Part shown: positions 9,656 to 19,568 of the stretch, piece after piece | Layout of the letters: the number at the start of each line of letters is the position of its first letter | Position numbering within the stretch: the first letter of the stretch is position 1 | Source: Sarcodiotheca gaudichaudii | Lineage: Eukaryota; Rhodophyta; Florideophyceae; Gigartinales; Solieriaceae | DNA: 64,000 bases | Direction: 5' to 3' | Assembly: GCA_032355985.1 (NCBI GenBank) | Contig: JAUKVZ010000001.1 | Span: forward strand, 248,001 to 312,000 | Translations under genes and position numbers: made by a program | Notes under the pieces: model-generated | Databases searched by the model: none | The model's input: the letters and a program-made list of their open reading frames with translations, nothing else | What the model was told of the DNA's origin: nothing

Positions 9656-11179
9656 CTAGCCGTGAATCAGCCGGCCCTCGCTCGCCAGAGCAGCTTCGTG
9701 AAGGGCCTCATGCATCGTCGGATGGGCATGCATCGTCACGATGATCTCCTCCGCCGTCGCTTCCAGGCGGCGAGCGAGATTCATCTCCGCGATCAGTTCG
9801 GTCGCCTGATCCGCCACGATGTGGGCCCCCAGAATCTCACCACGCGGCACCCCTCGGATGATCTTCACCATGCCGATGTTCTGGTGGGCGGCGATCGCCT
9901 TGCCGTGTGACTGCAGCGGGAAGTTGCCGATCTCGTACCCCTCGCCCTTCTTCATCCCCTGTTCCTTGAGGTGCTGCTCGGTGTATCCGACGCTGGCGAC
10001 CTGCGGGTGGCAATACGTGCAGCCGGGGATGACGGAGTAGTCGATCGGAATCGGATCGTGACCGGCGATGCGCTCGACCGCGATGATCGCCTCTTCACTG
10101 GCGACATGCGCAAGCCACGGCGCGCCGATGACATCGCCAACGGCAAAGATGCCCGGCAGGTTTGTCGCGTATCGGATCGGATCGGCGAGCTTTTTCGTCG
10201 GGTCGTAGTCCGTGACGATGCGGCCGTGCTCAGTCTTCAGACCAAGTGAGTCATCAAAGAGTCCGTCCCAGCGTCCCGTGACGCCGATGGCGAGCAGCAC
10301 CTTGTCCGCTTCAAGCGTTTCCTTCTTGGATTCATCGGGCTTGCCGCCGGAGACGGGCGCAATTGTGACCTTGACGCCCTTGGCGGACTTCGTGACATCC
10401 ATCGTCGTGGTCGACGTTCGAATGTCCATGCCCTTCTTCTTATAGAGCTTTTCAAGAGTCTTTGAAGCGTCAACATCCTCGACGGGCAGGATGCGATCCA
10501 TCATTTCGATCACGGTGACTTCCGTGCCGAACGTGTGATAGAAGTAGGCGAACTCGATGCCGATGGCGCCCGCGCCGACGATGATCAGCTTCTTCGGCTT
10601 GGTGGGCAGCGTCATTGCTTCGCGAGCGCCGATGATGCGATCGCCGTCGAACTTCGCAAATGGAAGATCGCGCGCGATGGAGCCGGTCGCGATCAGAACG
10701 TTGTCCGCTGTGATTGTCTCGTTCGGCTTCTTCGCCACTTCCGCCGGCGCACTGGTGAGGTTGTCCGTGACCTTGCAGTCATAGATCTCGACGGCGCAGG
10801 GCTTGTCGCCATTGCGTCCGCTCACAATCTTGGCGCTCGCTTCGAGATGATCGATCTTGTTCTTCTTGAGAAGGAAGTGAATGCCCTTGTTGAGCTTGTC
10901 CGCGACGCCGCGCGAACGGGCGATGACCTTCTCCCAGTTGACCTTGAGCTTCTCGTATTCGAGGCCCCAGATGTCCTCCTCGTGGTGGACCTTCTCGTAG
11001 AGCTCCGCATTGGAGAGGAGGCTCTTGGAGGGGATGCATCCCCAGTTCAGGCAGACGCCGCCGAGCTTGCTTCGTTCGACGCAGAGCACCTTCATCCCCA
11101 GTTGAGCGGCGCGAATGGCGCCGACGTATCCGGCGGGGCCGCCGCCGATGACAATCAGGTCGTAGTGCTTGTCTGCCAC
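9656..11179 (-). CDS. lpdA: Dihydrolipoyl dehydrogenase (E3)
   Basis: FAD- and NAD-dependent enzyme that reoxidises dihydrolipoamide in 2-oxoacid dehydrogenase complexes or the glycine cleavage system. The FAD motif IGGGPAGYVG is at residues 11-20. The redox-active disulfide is CLNWGC (Cys43, Cys48), the NAD-binding motif is VGAGAIGIEFA, and the C-terminal interface HAHPTMHEALHEA carries the catalytic His-Glu pair. At about 507 residues it is slightly longer than usual, because of an insert around SAPAEVAKKPNE. The GTG at 11179, preceded by GAGG, gives the family N-terminus; the frame runs 15 codons further upstream. No E1 or E2 gene lies beside it. Confidence 0.95.
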   Translation of the reverse strand: MADKHYDLIVIGGGPAGYVGAIRAAQLGMKVLCVERSKLGGVCLNWGCIPSKSLLSNAELYEKVHHEEDIWGLEYEKLKVNWEKVIARSRGVADKLNKGIHFLLKKNKIDHLEASAKIVSGRNGDKPCAVEIYDCKVTDNLTSAPAEVAKKPNETITADNVLIATGSIARDLPFAKFDGDRIIGAREAMTLPTKPKKLIIVGAGAIGIEFAYFYHTFGTEVTVIEMMDRILPVEDVDASKTLEKLYKKKGMDIRTSTTTMDVTKSAKGVKVTIAPVSGGKPDESKKETLEADKVLLAIGVTGRWDGLFDDSLGLKTEHGRIVTDYDPTKKLADPIRYATNLPGIFAVGDVIGAPWLAHVASEEAIIAVERIAGHDPIPIDYSVIPGCTYCHPQVASVGYTEQHLKEQGMKKGEGYEIGNFPLQSHGKAIAAHQNIGMVKIIRGVPRGEILGAHIVADQATELIAEMNLARRLEATAEEIIVTMHAHPTMHEALHEAALASEGRLIHG

Positions 11180-11277
11180 GAGAAATGCACCTCGGAGTTT
11201 CAAGGATTGATTGCGAATTCCCAACTCACCGGCCGAAAGGCCCGGTGAACGCGCGGGGATTGTAGCGGCGCATGAAA

Positions 11278-11308
11278 GCGGCCGCCCCGTGCTGGACGGA
11301 GCGGCCGC
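11278..11308 (-). terminator. GC-rich hairpin downstream of metalloprotease gene
   Basis: GCGGCCGC at 11278-11285 and 11301-11308 can pair, with a further CGT/ACG inside the loop. On the minus strand only three U residues follow. It lies 36 bases past the stop codon of the metalloprotease gene and before the dihydrolipoyl dehydrogenase start. It is a probable but not strong terminator. Confidence 0.5.
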
Positions 11309-11343
11309 AGGAAGTCAGGGAAGTTGTGGGGCGATGCCCGTGA

Positions 11344-14247
11344 TCAGTCCTTCGCAGGCTCCATATACACATTGAAGGTGGAGCCGCCGCCGATCGCGTC
11401 CGTGTTGTAGATGTACTGCGCATCCAGGGCGCGTCCGATGCGAAGGGTCGCATCCTGCAGGTGTGCGACGGTGTACGGATCAATCTTCGAGTTTGCCTGC
11501 TCCAGCGTCGCGTCGATGCGCTTCTGCACATCGCGCAGATGCATAGTCGCCAGATTGGCGATGGGCTTCGATGAAGCGCCGCTCAGTGTCTGGGGCATCG
11601 TCAGATCGATGAGGCGATCCAGATGCTCCCGCTGCAGGTTGCGGCGAAGGCTCGACATCATCGGCTTGCGATCGGTGAAGTGGCGATCAACCGGAACGCC
11701 AAGCTCGGCCCAGGCGGACTCGGTGACTGTCGACATCATCTCCGGCAGTGTGAGCGCATCCTCGGATGCGTCCAGACGGAACTCATTGTCATAAACGCGA
11801 CGAAGGGTCGTCGGATTCATGAGCATCGTCATGGCCGCGGCCTGAACGCCGAGCACCTTGTCATGCACCTCCCACGTCGCATCCGTGTAGATGTCGCGGA
11901 AGCCGCCTGCGTCCCACCACTTGTCAACGGACATCTTGCGAAGCAGTTCGCGATCGATGCCGAAGGCGTCATCGAAGAACGCATTGGCGATGACAAACTT
12001 CAGCGCGGCGCGCTGCTGTTCGGCGGGGATGTCAGAGACAGGATCACGATCACCGGGATCGCCCTTGAGATCGCGATTGATGTAGCTGCCGCCCACCCAG
12101 TTGGCCGCGTTGCTGATGGCGCCCATCTGAATCGCGAGCAGAAGATTGAAAGCATCCGTCGCCTTGGACCATGAGTCGCCATCATTGACGATGCGCTCTG
12201 CAATGCGGGCTCGCAGATGCTGAGCCAGACGCATGCGGGACTCGGAGTAATCCAGGGGATTGGCGCCGATGTCCCGACGACGCGCACGCGGATCGGGGCC
12301 CCACGTGTCCTCGTCGGTGCCGTAGATCAACTCCGGTTCGGAGACGCGCGCAAGGATGGGGGAGAGATCATCTTCAAGCGTGTAGCCGTACTCGATGACC
12401 CACATGTCATAGGGACCGATGTCCATCATGGTGAAGGGACCCTGCACAGGGCCGTCTTCCATGTTGATGTTGACGGGGTTGTAGTCCATCACGGAGCCGA
12501 TGTTGGGCTGGCCCACCATCTCTTCGCTGTTGATGTAGGACAGGTCGTAGATCGTGGACGCTTTGAAGTTGTGCCGCAGGCCGATCGTGTGGCCGACCTC
12601 GTGCATGATGAGATCCTTCAGAAGCGGGCCGACGAACCAGTCGGGCAGGCCGTCGAGCATGTCCGCATCGTCATCGCCCGCCTCGTCCGCGAGCAGTTCG
12701 ACGAGTGCATCGCCGCCCATGCGGAAGAGATCCATCTCAATCGCTTTGCACAAGCCTGCGGCGCAGGCGCCATTGACCTGGCTGACGCGATGGGCAAGGC
12801 CATCGAACTGATCGTTGCCCATGAGGGTCGGATCGGCGTTTGCAGCCGGATGGCCGGCCGCGTTGCGAGCGACGCCCGAGAGCTTCGCCGCGGCGCGCTC
12901 TTCGAGGATTCTGGAGCGCTCAGCGGGGGGCGCAAGGCGAATGCGCGGATCCCAGTTGGGATGCTTGTCCAGCCATGCGAGCGTTTCCGGCGAGAAGCCT
13001 TCCATCGCCGTTTCAGGCAGAAGATTCTGATACGTGCGCGCCCAGCCACGCACGAACATGGCGGGGATCACGACGTCAGCGTCGAGGATCTGTCCGGTCT
13101 TGGGATTGGCGCGGCTCGGGCCTATGGCGAAGCCGGTGTCGGCCGTCGTCCAGCGGATGAAGTTGTAGCGCACATCCTCCGGATCCTTGTCCATGTGCGC
13201 GCCTGTCGAGGCGTCCTGCTGATAGACCTGCACGGCATTGACGATGCCGCACTGCTCGAAAGCGCGATTCCAGGCCTCGAGTCCATCACGAACCCAGCGG
13301 CGATAGCGGATGGGCGTGGTGTGCTCGATGTAGAAGACGATGGGCTCCTTGGGCGGGCTGAGCTTGAGCGAGGGCGCCGCCTTCTCGAGGTGCCATCTGT
13401 TGATGTAGCGGGTGTATGGCTTCTGCGCATCGGGATTGCCGACATCGCGATACGTCGTCGTGAAGTAACCCAGGCGCGGATCCGCCTTGCGCGGCTTGTA
13501 GCTCGGGTTCTCGGGAATCAGGCTGATCGAGTAGTGAAGCGTCTTCAGTCGGCCGTCACGAACGGGCGCCGAGAACGCGAGTTCAACGTTCTGCGGAAAC
13601 GCCTTCGCCTTTTCGATTGAAGAGATCTTCTTGTTGATGCCCTTCATGGAGGGGCCAAAGAAGACATCCGCCTTTCCAATCAGCAGATCATCAATGTCGA
13701 TCACCGGACCGCCGGCGGGGGACATCGTCACAATCGGAATATCAAGCAGCACGCGATCCGTGAAGACGGTCTCAAGCGACTGCTTGGACTCGGCGTCGCC
13801 GGTTGAGCGGACCGCGACGTTTGGCTCGACCAGCGCCAGGCGCTTGCCGTAGCGCTTCCACTTCACATAGAGATCGCTCCACTGGATGCCGCTGTAGAGA
13901 TCGCCTGCGGCAATCGTGGAGCCCACAAAGAGATCCTGTGACTCAAAGTTGGGCGGAAGGACCGCCAGCACCTGGGCGTCATCCTTCTTCGTCAGCAGCG
14001 TGTAGAGCCCGCCTCGTCCGTCTGCGGAAGAGACGACTTCCTTGTAGCCGTCGGTGACTTCGTCATAAGGCGGGAAGTCCGGCTTCTTCTCTTTTTTCGG
14101 TTTGGCGCCATTGGCCGCAGCGGCGTGCTGGGCATCGGCCGGTCCGCCGGCGATCGCGCTGGTCAGGGCGCCGCTGACGAGGAATGTCGCGGCCGCGAGG
14201 GCGACGGTCCCTGCGCCAAGCGATCGACGATGTCTTGGAATATCCAT
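11344..14247 (-). CDS. Zinc-dependent metalloprotease, DUF5117/DUF4953 family (copy 1)
   Basis: A 967-residue exported protein. A signal segment lies at residues 10-34 (AGTVALAAATFLVSGALTSA). Next comes a short N-terminal domain (FPPYDEVTDGYKEVVSS) and the DUF5117-like region with LYTLLTKKDDAQVLAVLP and RLALVEPNV. The C-terminal gluzincin-like zinc motif HEVGHTIGLRH is at residues 549-559, followed by GSVMDYNP. AGGAGAC lies 6 bases before the ATG. It is a tandem paralogue of the gene at 14515-17631, with extensive shared blocks such as EPIVFYIEHTTPIR. The family is widespread in planctomycetes and Bacteroidetes; substrates are unknown. Confidence 0.88.
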   Translation of the reverse strand: MDIPRHRRSLGAGTVALAAATFLVSGALTSAIAGGPADAQHAAAANGAKPKKEKKPDFPPYDEVTDGYKEVVSSADGRGGLYTLLTKKDDAQVLAVLPPNFESQDLFVGSTIAAGDLYSGIQWSDLYVKWKRYGKRLALVEPNVAVRSTGDAESKQSLETVFTDRVLLDIPIVTMSPAGGPVIDIDDLLIGKADVFFGPSMKGINKKISSIEKAKAFPQNVELAFSAPVRDGRLKTLHYSISLIPENPSYKPRKADPRLGYFTTTYRDVGNPDAQKPYTRYINRWHLEKAAPSLKLSPPKEPIVFYIEHTTPIRYRRWVRDGLEAWNRAFEQCGIVNAVQVYQQDASTGAHMDKDPEDVRYNFIRWTTADTGFAIGPSRANPKTGQILDADVVIPAMFVRGWARTYQNLLPETAMEGFSPETLAWLDKHPNWDPRIRLAPPAERSRILEERAAAKLSGVARNAAGHPAANADPTLMGNDQFDGLAHRVSQVNGACAAGLCKAIEMDLFRMGGDALVELLADEAGDDDADMLDGLPDWFVGPLLKDLIMHEVGHTIGLRHNFKASTIYDLSYINSEEMVGQPNIGSVMDYNPVNINMEDGPVQGPFTMMDIGPYDMWVIEYGYTLEDDLSPILARVSEPELIYGTDEDTWGPDPRARRRDIGANPLDYSESRMRLAQHLRARIAERIVNDGDSWSKATDAFNLLLAIQMGAISNAANWVGGSYINRDLKGDPGDRDPVSDIPAEQQRAALKFVIANAFFDDAFGIDRELLRKMSVDKWWDAGGFRDIYTDATWEVHDKVLGVQAAAMTMLMNPTTLRRVYDNEFRLDASEDALTLPEMMSTVTESAWAELGVPVDRHFTDRKPMMSSLRRNLQREHLDRLIDLTMPQTLSGASSKPIANLATMHLRDVQKRIDATLEQANSKIDPYTVAHLQDATLRIGRALDAQYIYNTDAIGGGSTFNVYMEPAKD

Positions 14248-14453
14248 GTGGGTCTCCTGTGGGTGCTCAAGCCCATTTCTTTCTCAAATCCGGCGGGTCC
14301 AGGCGTCCACGAGCGCAGCGAAAGCGCCTCGACCTCGTCAATCAGGGTATACCCCCCGACGGACGTTCGGTGGCGTCTTCGAGGAATCCGGCATCATCAC
14401 ATCGGTCCGGGCGGGAAGAGCCTGAAGATCGACGCTCGACGCCGCCTGCCACG

Positions 14454-14485
14454 AAAACGCCCCCATCCGATGGCGGATAGGGGCG
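14454..14485 (-). terminator. Rho-independent terminator after second metalloprotease
   Basis: A 12-bp stem (14458-14469 with 14474-14485, one mismatch) has a 4-base loop and is followed on the minus strand by UUUU. It begins about 30 bases after the stop codon of the upstream metalloprotease gene. It separates the two tandem paralogues, which suggests they are transcribed independently. Confidence 0.75.
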
Positions 14486-14514
14486 GTGGGGTCGTTCGAG
14501 ATCGGCGTCGCGGA

Positions 14515-17500
14515 TCAGCGCGAGGGCTGCTGCTCGGCGCCGAAGAGGAAAATGGGCATCCCGGCGCTGCCGATGTCTGAGGCGTTGTAGATGATCTCCG
14601 CATCCAGGGCTCGATCGATCAGGGCCTCCGCCTCCGCAAAGTGGGCGACGGTGTACGGATCCAGCATCGTCGAGTCGTTCTCGAGCAAATCAGAGAGCTG
14701 ATTCTTGATCTGCCTCAGGCGATACGAGCTGAGATTGGCGATCGGCTTGGCCGCGGCGCCGGAGAGCCCGTCGGGCATGGACAGATCGATCAGGCGTTCG
14801 AGATGCTCTCGCTGCAGGTTGCGGCGAAGACTCGAGACCATCGGGCTGGTCGCCGTGTAACGCTTCGTCGGGCCCGCTTCGAGCTCCAGCCAGATGGCGT
14901 CGGAGATCGTCTCGAGCACCTCGGGAAGCGTGATCACATCATCGCTCATCGCGCGAAGCTCGTTGTCGTACAGACGACGAAGCGTCGTCGGATTCATGAT
15001 CATCGTCAGCGCCGCGCTCTGGATGGACATGATCGTGTCATGCGCATTCCAGGTCGGATCATCGAAGATCGTGCCAAAGCCGCCCTGATCCCACCACTTG
15101 TCGACAGTCATGTGGCTGAGCAGATCCGGCGTGAGTCCGAATGCGTCGTCGTAGAACGCGTTCTCAACAACGAACGCGAGCGCCCGGCGCTGGACATCGG
15201 CAGGAATATCTTCGATCGGGGCCGATGCGTTCGGATCGCCCTTCTTGGCGCGATTGACGTACGAGCCGCCAACCCAGTTCGCCGCAACGCTGATGGCGCC
15301 GACCTGTTCGGCGAGCGTCAGCTGGTACGCATCACGCGCCTTGGACCATGAGTCGCCTTCATCAACGGCGCGCTCCAGAAGATCCGGTCGCACGCCTTGG
15401 ACGAGACGCATACGGGAGTCCGCGAAATCAAGCGGATCAGCGCCAAGATCCCAGCGGCGTGCGCGAGGATCGGGGCCCCATGTGTCTTCGTCAGTCGCAT
15501 ACGCAAGATCCTCTTCCGCGACGCGATCGAGGATGGGATCGAGGTTCTTGTCAAACGTGTAGCCGTACTCGATGGCCCAGAGGTCATAGGGACCAAGCGC
15601 GGGCATCGTCCACGGACCCTGCTGGGGGCCGTCTTCGGCGTTGATATTGACGGCGAGATACTCCATGACGGAGCCACACACGTGTGATTCCTCTCCATGC
15701 TCATCATTGAGATCGGAAAGCGATTCGAGCGTGGATGCCTTGAAGTTGTGGCGCAGGCCCAGCGTGTGACCCGCTTCGTGTGAGACGATGTACTTAATCA
15801 GCGGGCCGATGAAGTTTTCGGGAAGCCCATCGAGCATGCCCTCTTCTTCGGGCTGTGCCTTGGGCTCGTCGTCTTCTTCACCCTGCTCCTCATCGACGGG
15901 GTTGGGCTCATCTTCGGCGGCCTCCTCTTCATCGAACATGCCGTTGGCGCGCATCTCGTCAAGCTTGGCGCGAATCATGGCCTTCACGTCGTCGGGAAGG
16001 TGATCGGGAATCTCGATGTCCTCGGGCTTCTTCTTGTCATCTGTGGCCGTGCGCATTTCATCAGTGAACAGGCCATAGCCCAGAGTAAAGAGCGACAACT
16101 CGTGGCCAAGCTGTGAGCCGATGCGGCAGAGGCCGTTCACCTGGCTCGTGCGCGAGGCGAGGCCGTCGTACATGTCATCACCGAGCAATGTCGAATCGGC
16201 GCCTGCGGCCGGATGGCCGCCGGCGATGTCCAGTTCACCTGATGCAAGCGCGCGGGCGCGTTGGGCGAGCATGGCCGAGCGATGCTGCGGCGGCGCGAGC
16301 CTGTATCTGGGATCCCAGTTCGGTCGCCGGTTGAGCCAGGCAAGCGTCTCGGGCGCGAAACCTTCGATCGCGCTTTCCGCGATGAAGTTGCGCCAGTCTT
16401 CGGCGAACGTGGCGATGAGGCCGTCATTCATCACGATGTCGGCATCGAGAATCTGACCCGTGCGCGGATCAACCCTGCTCGGACCGATCGCAAATCGCTG
16501 GCCGTTGGTGTTCCAGCGAATGAAGTTGTATCGAACGTCCTCCGGATCCTTTTCCATATGGGCGCCGGTGCGCGCATCCTGCTGATACACCTCGATGGCG
16601 TTGACGATGCCGATCTGTTCGAAGGCTTCATTCCACGCAAGAAGGCCGTCGCGAACCCAGCGACGCCAGCGAATGGGCGTCGTGTGCTCGATGTAGAAAA
16701 CGATGGGCTCCTTGGGCGGACTCATCTTCAACGACTTGTCCGCCTTCTCCAGATGCCATCGATTGATGTAGCGCACCCACGGCTGTTCCGTGTTCGGATG
16801 CGCAAGCTCGCGATAACTCGTCGTGAAGTAACCGACGCGCTCATCCGCCTTGCGCGGCTTGTAGCCGGTGTTGTTCGGAATCGCGCTGATGGAATAGTGC
16901 AACTCGGTCAGGCGGCCGCCTGCGACCGGCAGTCGGAAGGCGACTTCGATGTTCTGTGGAAACGCCTTGGCGCGTGTGATCTCGCTGAGCGAACCGTTGG
17001 CGCCCATCGCGGCCCAGCCGAAGAACTTGCTGGCCTGGCCGACGAGCAGGCCGTCAAGATCGATCACCGGTCCGCCCGAAGGCGCCATCGTCACAATCGG
17101 GACGGAGAGAATGACGCGATCGGTGAAGAGCTGATCGCGCGAGCTGCGTGATTCCGCATCGCCGGTCGAGCGCACTTCCACGTTCGGCTCGACGAGGGCG
17201 AGCGACTTGTCGAACTGCTTCCAGTAGACGTAGCGCTCGTTGAACTGAATGCCTGCGGTCGGTGTGCCGCCGGCGATCGTCGTCGCGATGAAGAGGCGCT
17301 GATTCTGGAAGCCGCGCGGGAGCACGGCGAGCATCTGGGCGTCCTTGTCGCGCTTGTAGAGCGTGTAGAGCGAGCCCTGGCCTCCGGCGGTGGAGACGAC
17401 CTTCGTAAAGCCGTCGATGACTTCCTTGAAGGGCGGGAATTCCTTCTTGTCCTTCTTGGGGCCGCCTCCCTGCATCGCCGCCAGTCGTGCGAGCACTTCA

Positions 17501-17631
17501 GGCGGGACCTGCCCGTTGGCGTCCTGGTCATCGGCATGCGCGGCCGGGCCGGCGGCCAGCGCCAGTACGGTCGATGTGACGGCGCCGAGCGAAATCAATC
17601 TGAGGAAGCGGAATCGATTCTGTTGAGGCAT
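14515..17631 (-). CDS. Zinc-dependent metalloprotease, DUF5117/DUF4953 family (copy 2)
   Basis: About 1038 residues from ATG 17631, whose N-terminus (FRFLRLISLGAVTSTVLALA) is a signal peptide and has GGAGAG upstream. The frame is open 23 codons further. It shares domain order with copy 1: FPPFKEVIDGFTKVVS, then the DUF5117-like region, then the zinc motif HEAGHTLGLRH (residues 618-628). Copy 2 has an additional stretch of about 70 residues just before the zinc motif (roughly 527-597), rich in Glu and Asp. The acidic insert could bind cations or be a regulatory linker (inference). Confidence 0.88.
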   Translation of the reverse strand: MPQQNRFRFLRLISLGAVTSTVLALAAGPAAHADDQDANGQVPPEVLARLAAMQGGGPKKDKKEFPPFKEVIDGFTKVVSTAGGQGSLYTLYKRDKDAQMLAVLPRGFQNQRLFIATTIAGGTPTAGIQFNERYVYWKQFDKSLALVEPNVEVRSTGDAESRSSRDQLFTDRVILSVPIVTMAPSGGPVIDLDGLLVGQASKFFGWAAMGANGSLSEITRAKAFPQNIEVAFRLPVAGGRLTELHYSISAIPNNTGYKPRKADERVGYFTTSYRELAHPNTEQPWVRYINRWHLEKADKSLKMSPPKEPIVFYIEHTTPIRWRRWVRDGLLAWNEAFEQIGIVNAIEVYQQDARTGAHMEKDPEDVRYNFIRWNTNGQRFAIGPSRVDPRTGQILDADIVMNDGLIATFAEDWRNFIAESAIEGFAPETLAWLNRRPNWDPRYRLAPPQHRSAMLAQRARALASGELDIAGGHPAAGADSTLLGDDMYDGLASRTSQVNGLCRIGSQLGHELSLFTLGYGLFTDEMRTATDDKKKPEDIEIPDHLPDDVKAMIRAKLDEMRANGMFDEEEAAEDEPNPVDEEQGEEDDEPKAQPEEEGMLDGLPENFIGPLIKYIVSHEAGHTLGLRHNFKASTLESLSDLNDEHGEESHVCGSVMEYLAVNINAEDGPQQGPWTMPALGPYDLWAIEYGYTFDKNLDPILDRVAEEDLAYATDEDTWGPDPRARRWDLGADPLDFADSRMRLVQGVRPDLLERAVDEGDSWSKARDAYQLTLAEQVGAISVAANWVGGSYVNRAKKGDPNASAPIEDIPADVQRRALAFVVENAFYDDAFGLTPDLLSHMTVDKWWDQGGFGTIFDDPTWNAHDTIMSIQSAALTMIMNPTTLRRLYDNELRAMSDDVITLPEVLETISDAIWLELEAGPTKRYTATSPMVSSLRRNLQREHLERLIDLSMPDGLSGAAAKPIANLSSYRLRQIKNQLSDLLENDSTMLDPYTVAHFAEAEALIDRALDAEIIYNASDIGSAGMPIFLFGAEQQPSR

Positions 17632-17807
17632 GCTCACTCTCCGGAGCGGTTCGTGCGAGGAAGAAGTCTCTGGGTCGCATGTCGTACGCGTGAAACGCAC
17701 TCGGCGATCGCCAGGTCTTGTTGAGTTATATGCATACAGGTGGCCCCCGGTTCTCGCGGGCCTGCCTATTCATCGGCGTCCTCGGCGGTGTGATCCCGAG
17801 TTCTGAC

Positions 17808-18782
17808 CTAGCGCGCAGCGAGAATATCGACCGCGCGATCATGGAATATCACCATGAGGACCCCGGTGAGCACCACAAAGACCAGCCCCCCGATCTGAGC
17901 GGGTCGATCATGCACGGCCATTTCCGTGGGGTCGTCATAGGCCCCGCGATCGACGAGGACAATGCATCGGAGCAGCACGTAGGTCGCCGGCAGGATCGTC
18001 AGCCAGAGCAGGTTGAAGCCCTGCTCGTAGATCTCGGCCTGATCCTCGACCCAGATGGCGTAGCTCAGCAGTGTGGCGACGCCTGTGACGACGACGGCCA
18101 TTTCGAGCAGGGTGTCGGTGTAGAGCGTCTGCACGGTGCGCGCCATGCCGGCTTCGCCGCCCATGGTTTTGCGCTCGCCCAGCCGTTTGCCGAGCGCCAG
18201 GAACATGCTGAGGAAGAACGTGCAGTTCAGCAGCCAGCCGGAAGGCGTGACGCCCGCGGCGGCGCAACCTCCGAGCACGCGCAGGCAGAATCCGATCGAA
18301 AGGCAGATGACATCAAGAATGGCCACCTGCTTGAGCTTGATCGAATAGAGCGTGACATTCGCGACGTACAGCCCGATGGCGATCGCCAGAAGCATGCGCG
18401 CCTGGGCGCTTTCGATCAGGAAGATGCAACCGGCGGCGCCGAGATAGAGAGCGCCGGCGAACACGATTGCCGTGCGTGGCGAGACCCGTCCTGATGCGAT
18501 GGGTCGTCGACGCTTTCGCGGATGTGTGCGATCGCGCTCGGCGTCCAGCAGATCGTTGATGACGTAGCAGCCGCTCGAAGCGAGGGCGAAGGCGACTGCC
18601 GCGATCAATGCCGGGATGAGGATCGTCTGGACGGGCGCCTCGACGGCGCCAAGGGCATAGGCAGGGCCAACGAGCACGAAGACGCTCTTGGCCCATTGCT
18701 GGGGCCGGGCGAGGCGCAGCAGATCCATCGGCAGCGAGGCGCCGGAGGCGTGATCTGCGGGCGTGTCAGGAGTGGACGGCAT
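17808..18782 (-). CDS. UbiA-family prenyltransferase, decaprenyl-phosphate phosphoribosyltransferase-like
   Basis: A 324-residue polytopic membrane protein with the UbiA Mg-binding motif NDLLDAERD (residues 76-84) followed by RTHPRKRRRPIASG. This basic extension is typical of 5-phosphoribosyl-1-pyrophosphate:decaprenyl-phosphate transferases (Rv3806c type), not of quinone-pathway UbiA. Those enzymes make polyprenyl-phosphoryl-5-phosphoribose, the precursor of polyprenyl-linked ribose or arabinose. The N-terminus LLRLARPQQWAKSVFVL also fits. It is divergent from a methyltransferase and a GT-C-like membrane protein. The epimerase pair DprE1/DprE2 is not seen in the window, so the product is uncertain. 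Confidence 0.75.
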   Translation of the reverse strand: MPSTPDTPADHASGASLPMDLLRLARPQQWAKSVFVLVGPAYALGAVEAPVQTILIPALIAAVAFALASSGCYVINDLLDAERDRTHPRKRRRPIASGRVSPRTAIVFAGALYLGAAGCIFLIESAQARMLLAIAIGLYVANVTLYSIKLKQVAILDVICLSIGFCLRVLGGCAAAGVTPSGWLLNCTFFLSMFLALGKRLGERKTMGGEAGMARTVQTLYTDTLLEMAVVVTGVATLLSYAIWVEDQAEIYEQGFNLLWLTILPATYVLLRCIVLVDRGAYDDPTEMAVHDRPAQIGGLVFVVLTGVLMVIFHDRAVDILAAR

Positions 18783-18923
18783 AAGGGCTCGTACGAACGG
18801 GTCGGGGCAAGGATCGGCACGTCACAAGGGGGGAGGACAGTTATAGTCCGCCCGGACCAGACGCCGATGATCCCGCACCTGCGGGGCGGCGAGCGCCAGC
18901 GGAACAAGGGAGCGTGGCCAGAA

Positions 18924-19568
18924 GTGAAGTCCAACGGCGAACTCTCTCGCGCTGCAGGCAAGCTGTTCGTCAAGGGTCCGCCTTTGTTTCGTGCGATGCA
19001 GCGGCATCGGCCTCGCATCTGTCCATTCGGCCGCCTGCTGGAGCTGGCTCCGGAGGGGGCCAGAGTGCTGGATGTCGGATGCGGCGGGGGGCTCTTTCTG
19101 GGATTGCTGGCGAGCGAAGGCCGCATTCGCGAGGGCGTCGGATTTGACGCCTCAGCGAAGGCGATCCGCCTTGCATCCGCTATGGCGGAGCGAGCCGGCC
19201 TGCCGATTTCATTTGAGGTCATCGACGCCGAGGATGAATGGCCCGAGGGATCATTCGACGTCGTTTCCATGATCGATGTCATGCATCACGTGCCAATCGA
19301 GGCGAGGCGAGGCATCATCAATCAGGTCTCCGGGCGACTGCGTCCCGGCGGCATCTTCATCTACAAGGACATGTGCGAGCGGCCGCGCTGGCGAGCGATG
19401 GCCAATCGCATGCACGATCTTGTGCTGGCGCGGCAGTGGATCACCTATTGCCCGATCGCGAAGGTCGAACAATGGGCCGTGCAGGCCGGGATGAACGAAG
19501 AAGAGGGCGAGACGATCAACATGCTCTGGTACGGGCATGAGCTTCGCGTCTTCCGAAAGAATGACTGA
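18924..19568 (+). CDS. Class I SAM-dependent methyltransferase
   Basis: About 214 residues. Motif I is VLDVGCGGGLFLGLL and motif IV is SFDVVSMIDVMHHVP, typical of a Rossmann-fold methyltransferase. The C-terminus retains RLRPGGIFIYKDM. Two starts are plausible: GTG 18924 with AAGGGAG about 11 bases upstream, or ATG 18867 without a Shine-Dalgarno. A TATAGT box lies at 18842-18847. The frame remains open to 18522, antisense to the UbiA gene, and that part is not believed. Its end overlaps the next gene by 8 bases, so the two are probably co-translated. The methyl acceptor is unknown; glycan or lipid is likely from context. Confidence 0.85.
   Translation: MKSNGELSRAAGKLFVKGPPLFRAMQRHRPRICPFGRLLELAPEGARVLDVGCGGGLFLGLLASEGRIREGVGFDASAKAIRLASAMAERAGLPISFEVIDAEDEWPEGSFDVVSMIDVMHHVPIEARRGIINQVSGRLRPGGIFIYKDMCERPRWRAMANRMHDLVLARQWITYCPIAKVEQWAVQAGMNEEEGETINMLWYGHELRVFRKND

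Noticed and set aside
12217-13620. Long plus-strand open frame of 467 codons
   Set aside because: It is antisense to the DUF5117 metalloprotease, which has signal peptide, zinc motif and a Shine-Dalgarno. The antisense translation has no family motif; high GC explains the open frame.
16261-17151. Plus-strand frame of 296 codons
   Set aside because: It is a shadow of the second DUF5117 protease, with no recognisable domain.
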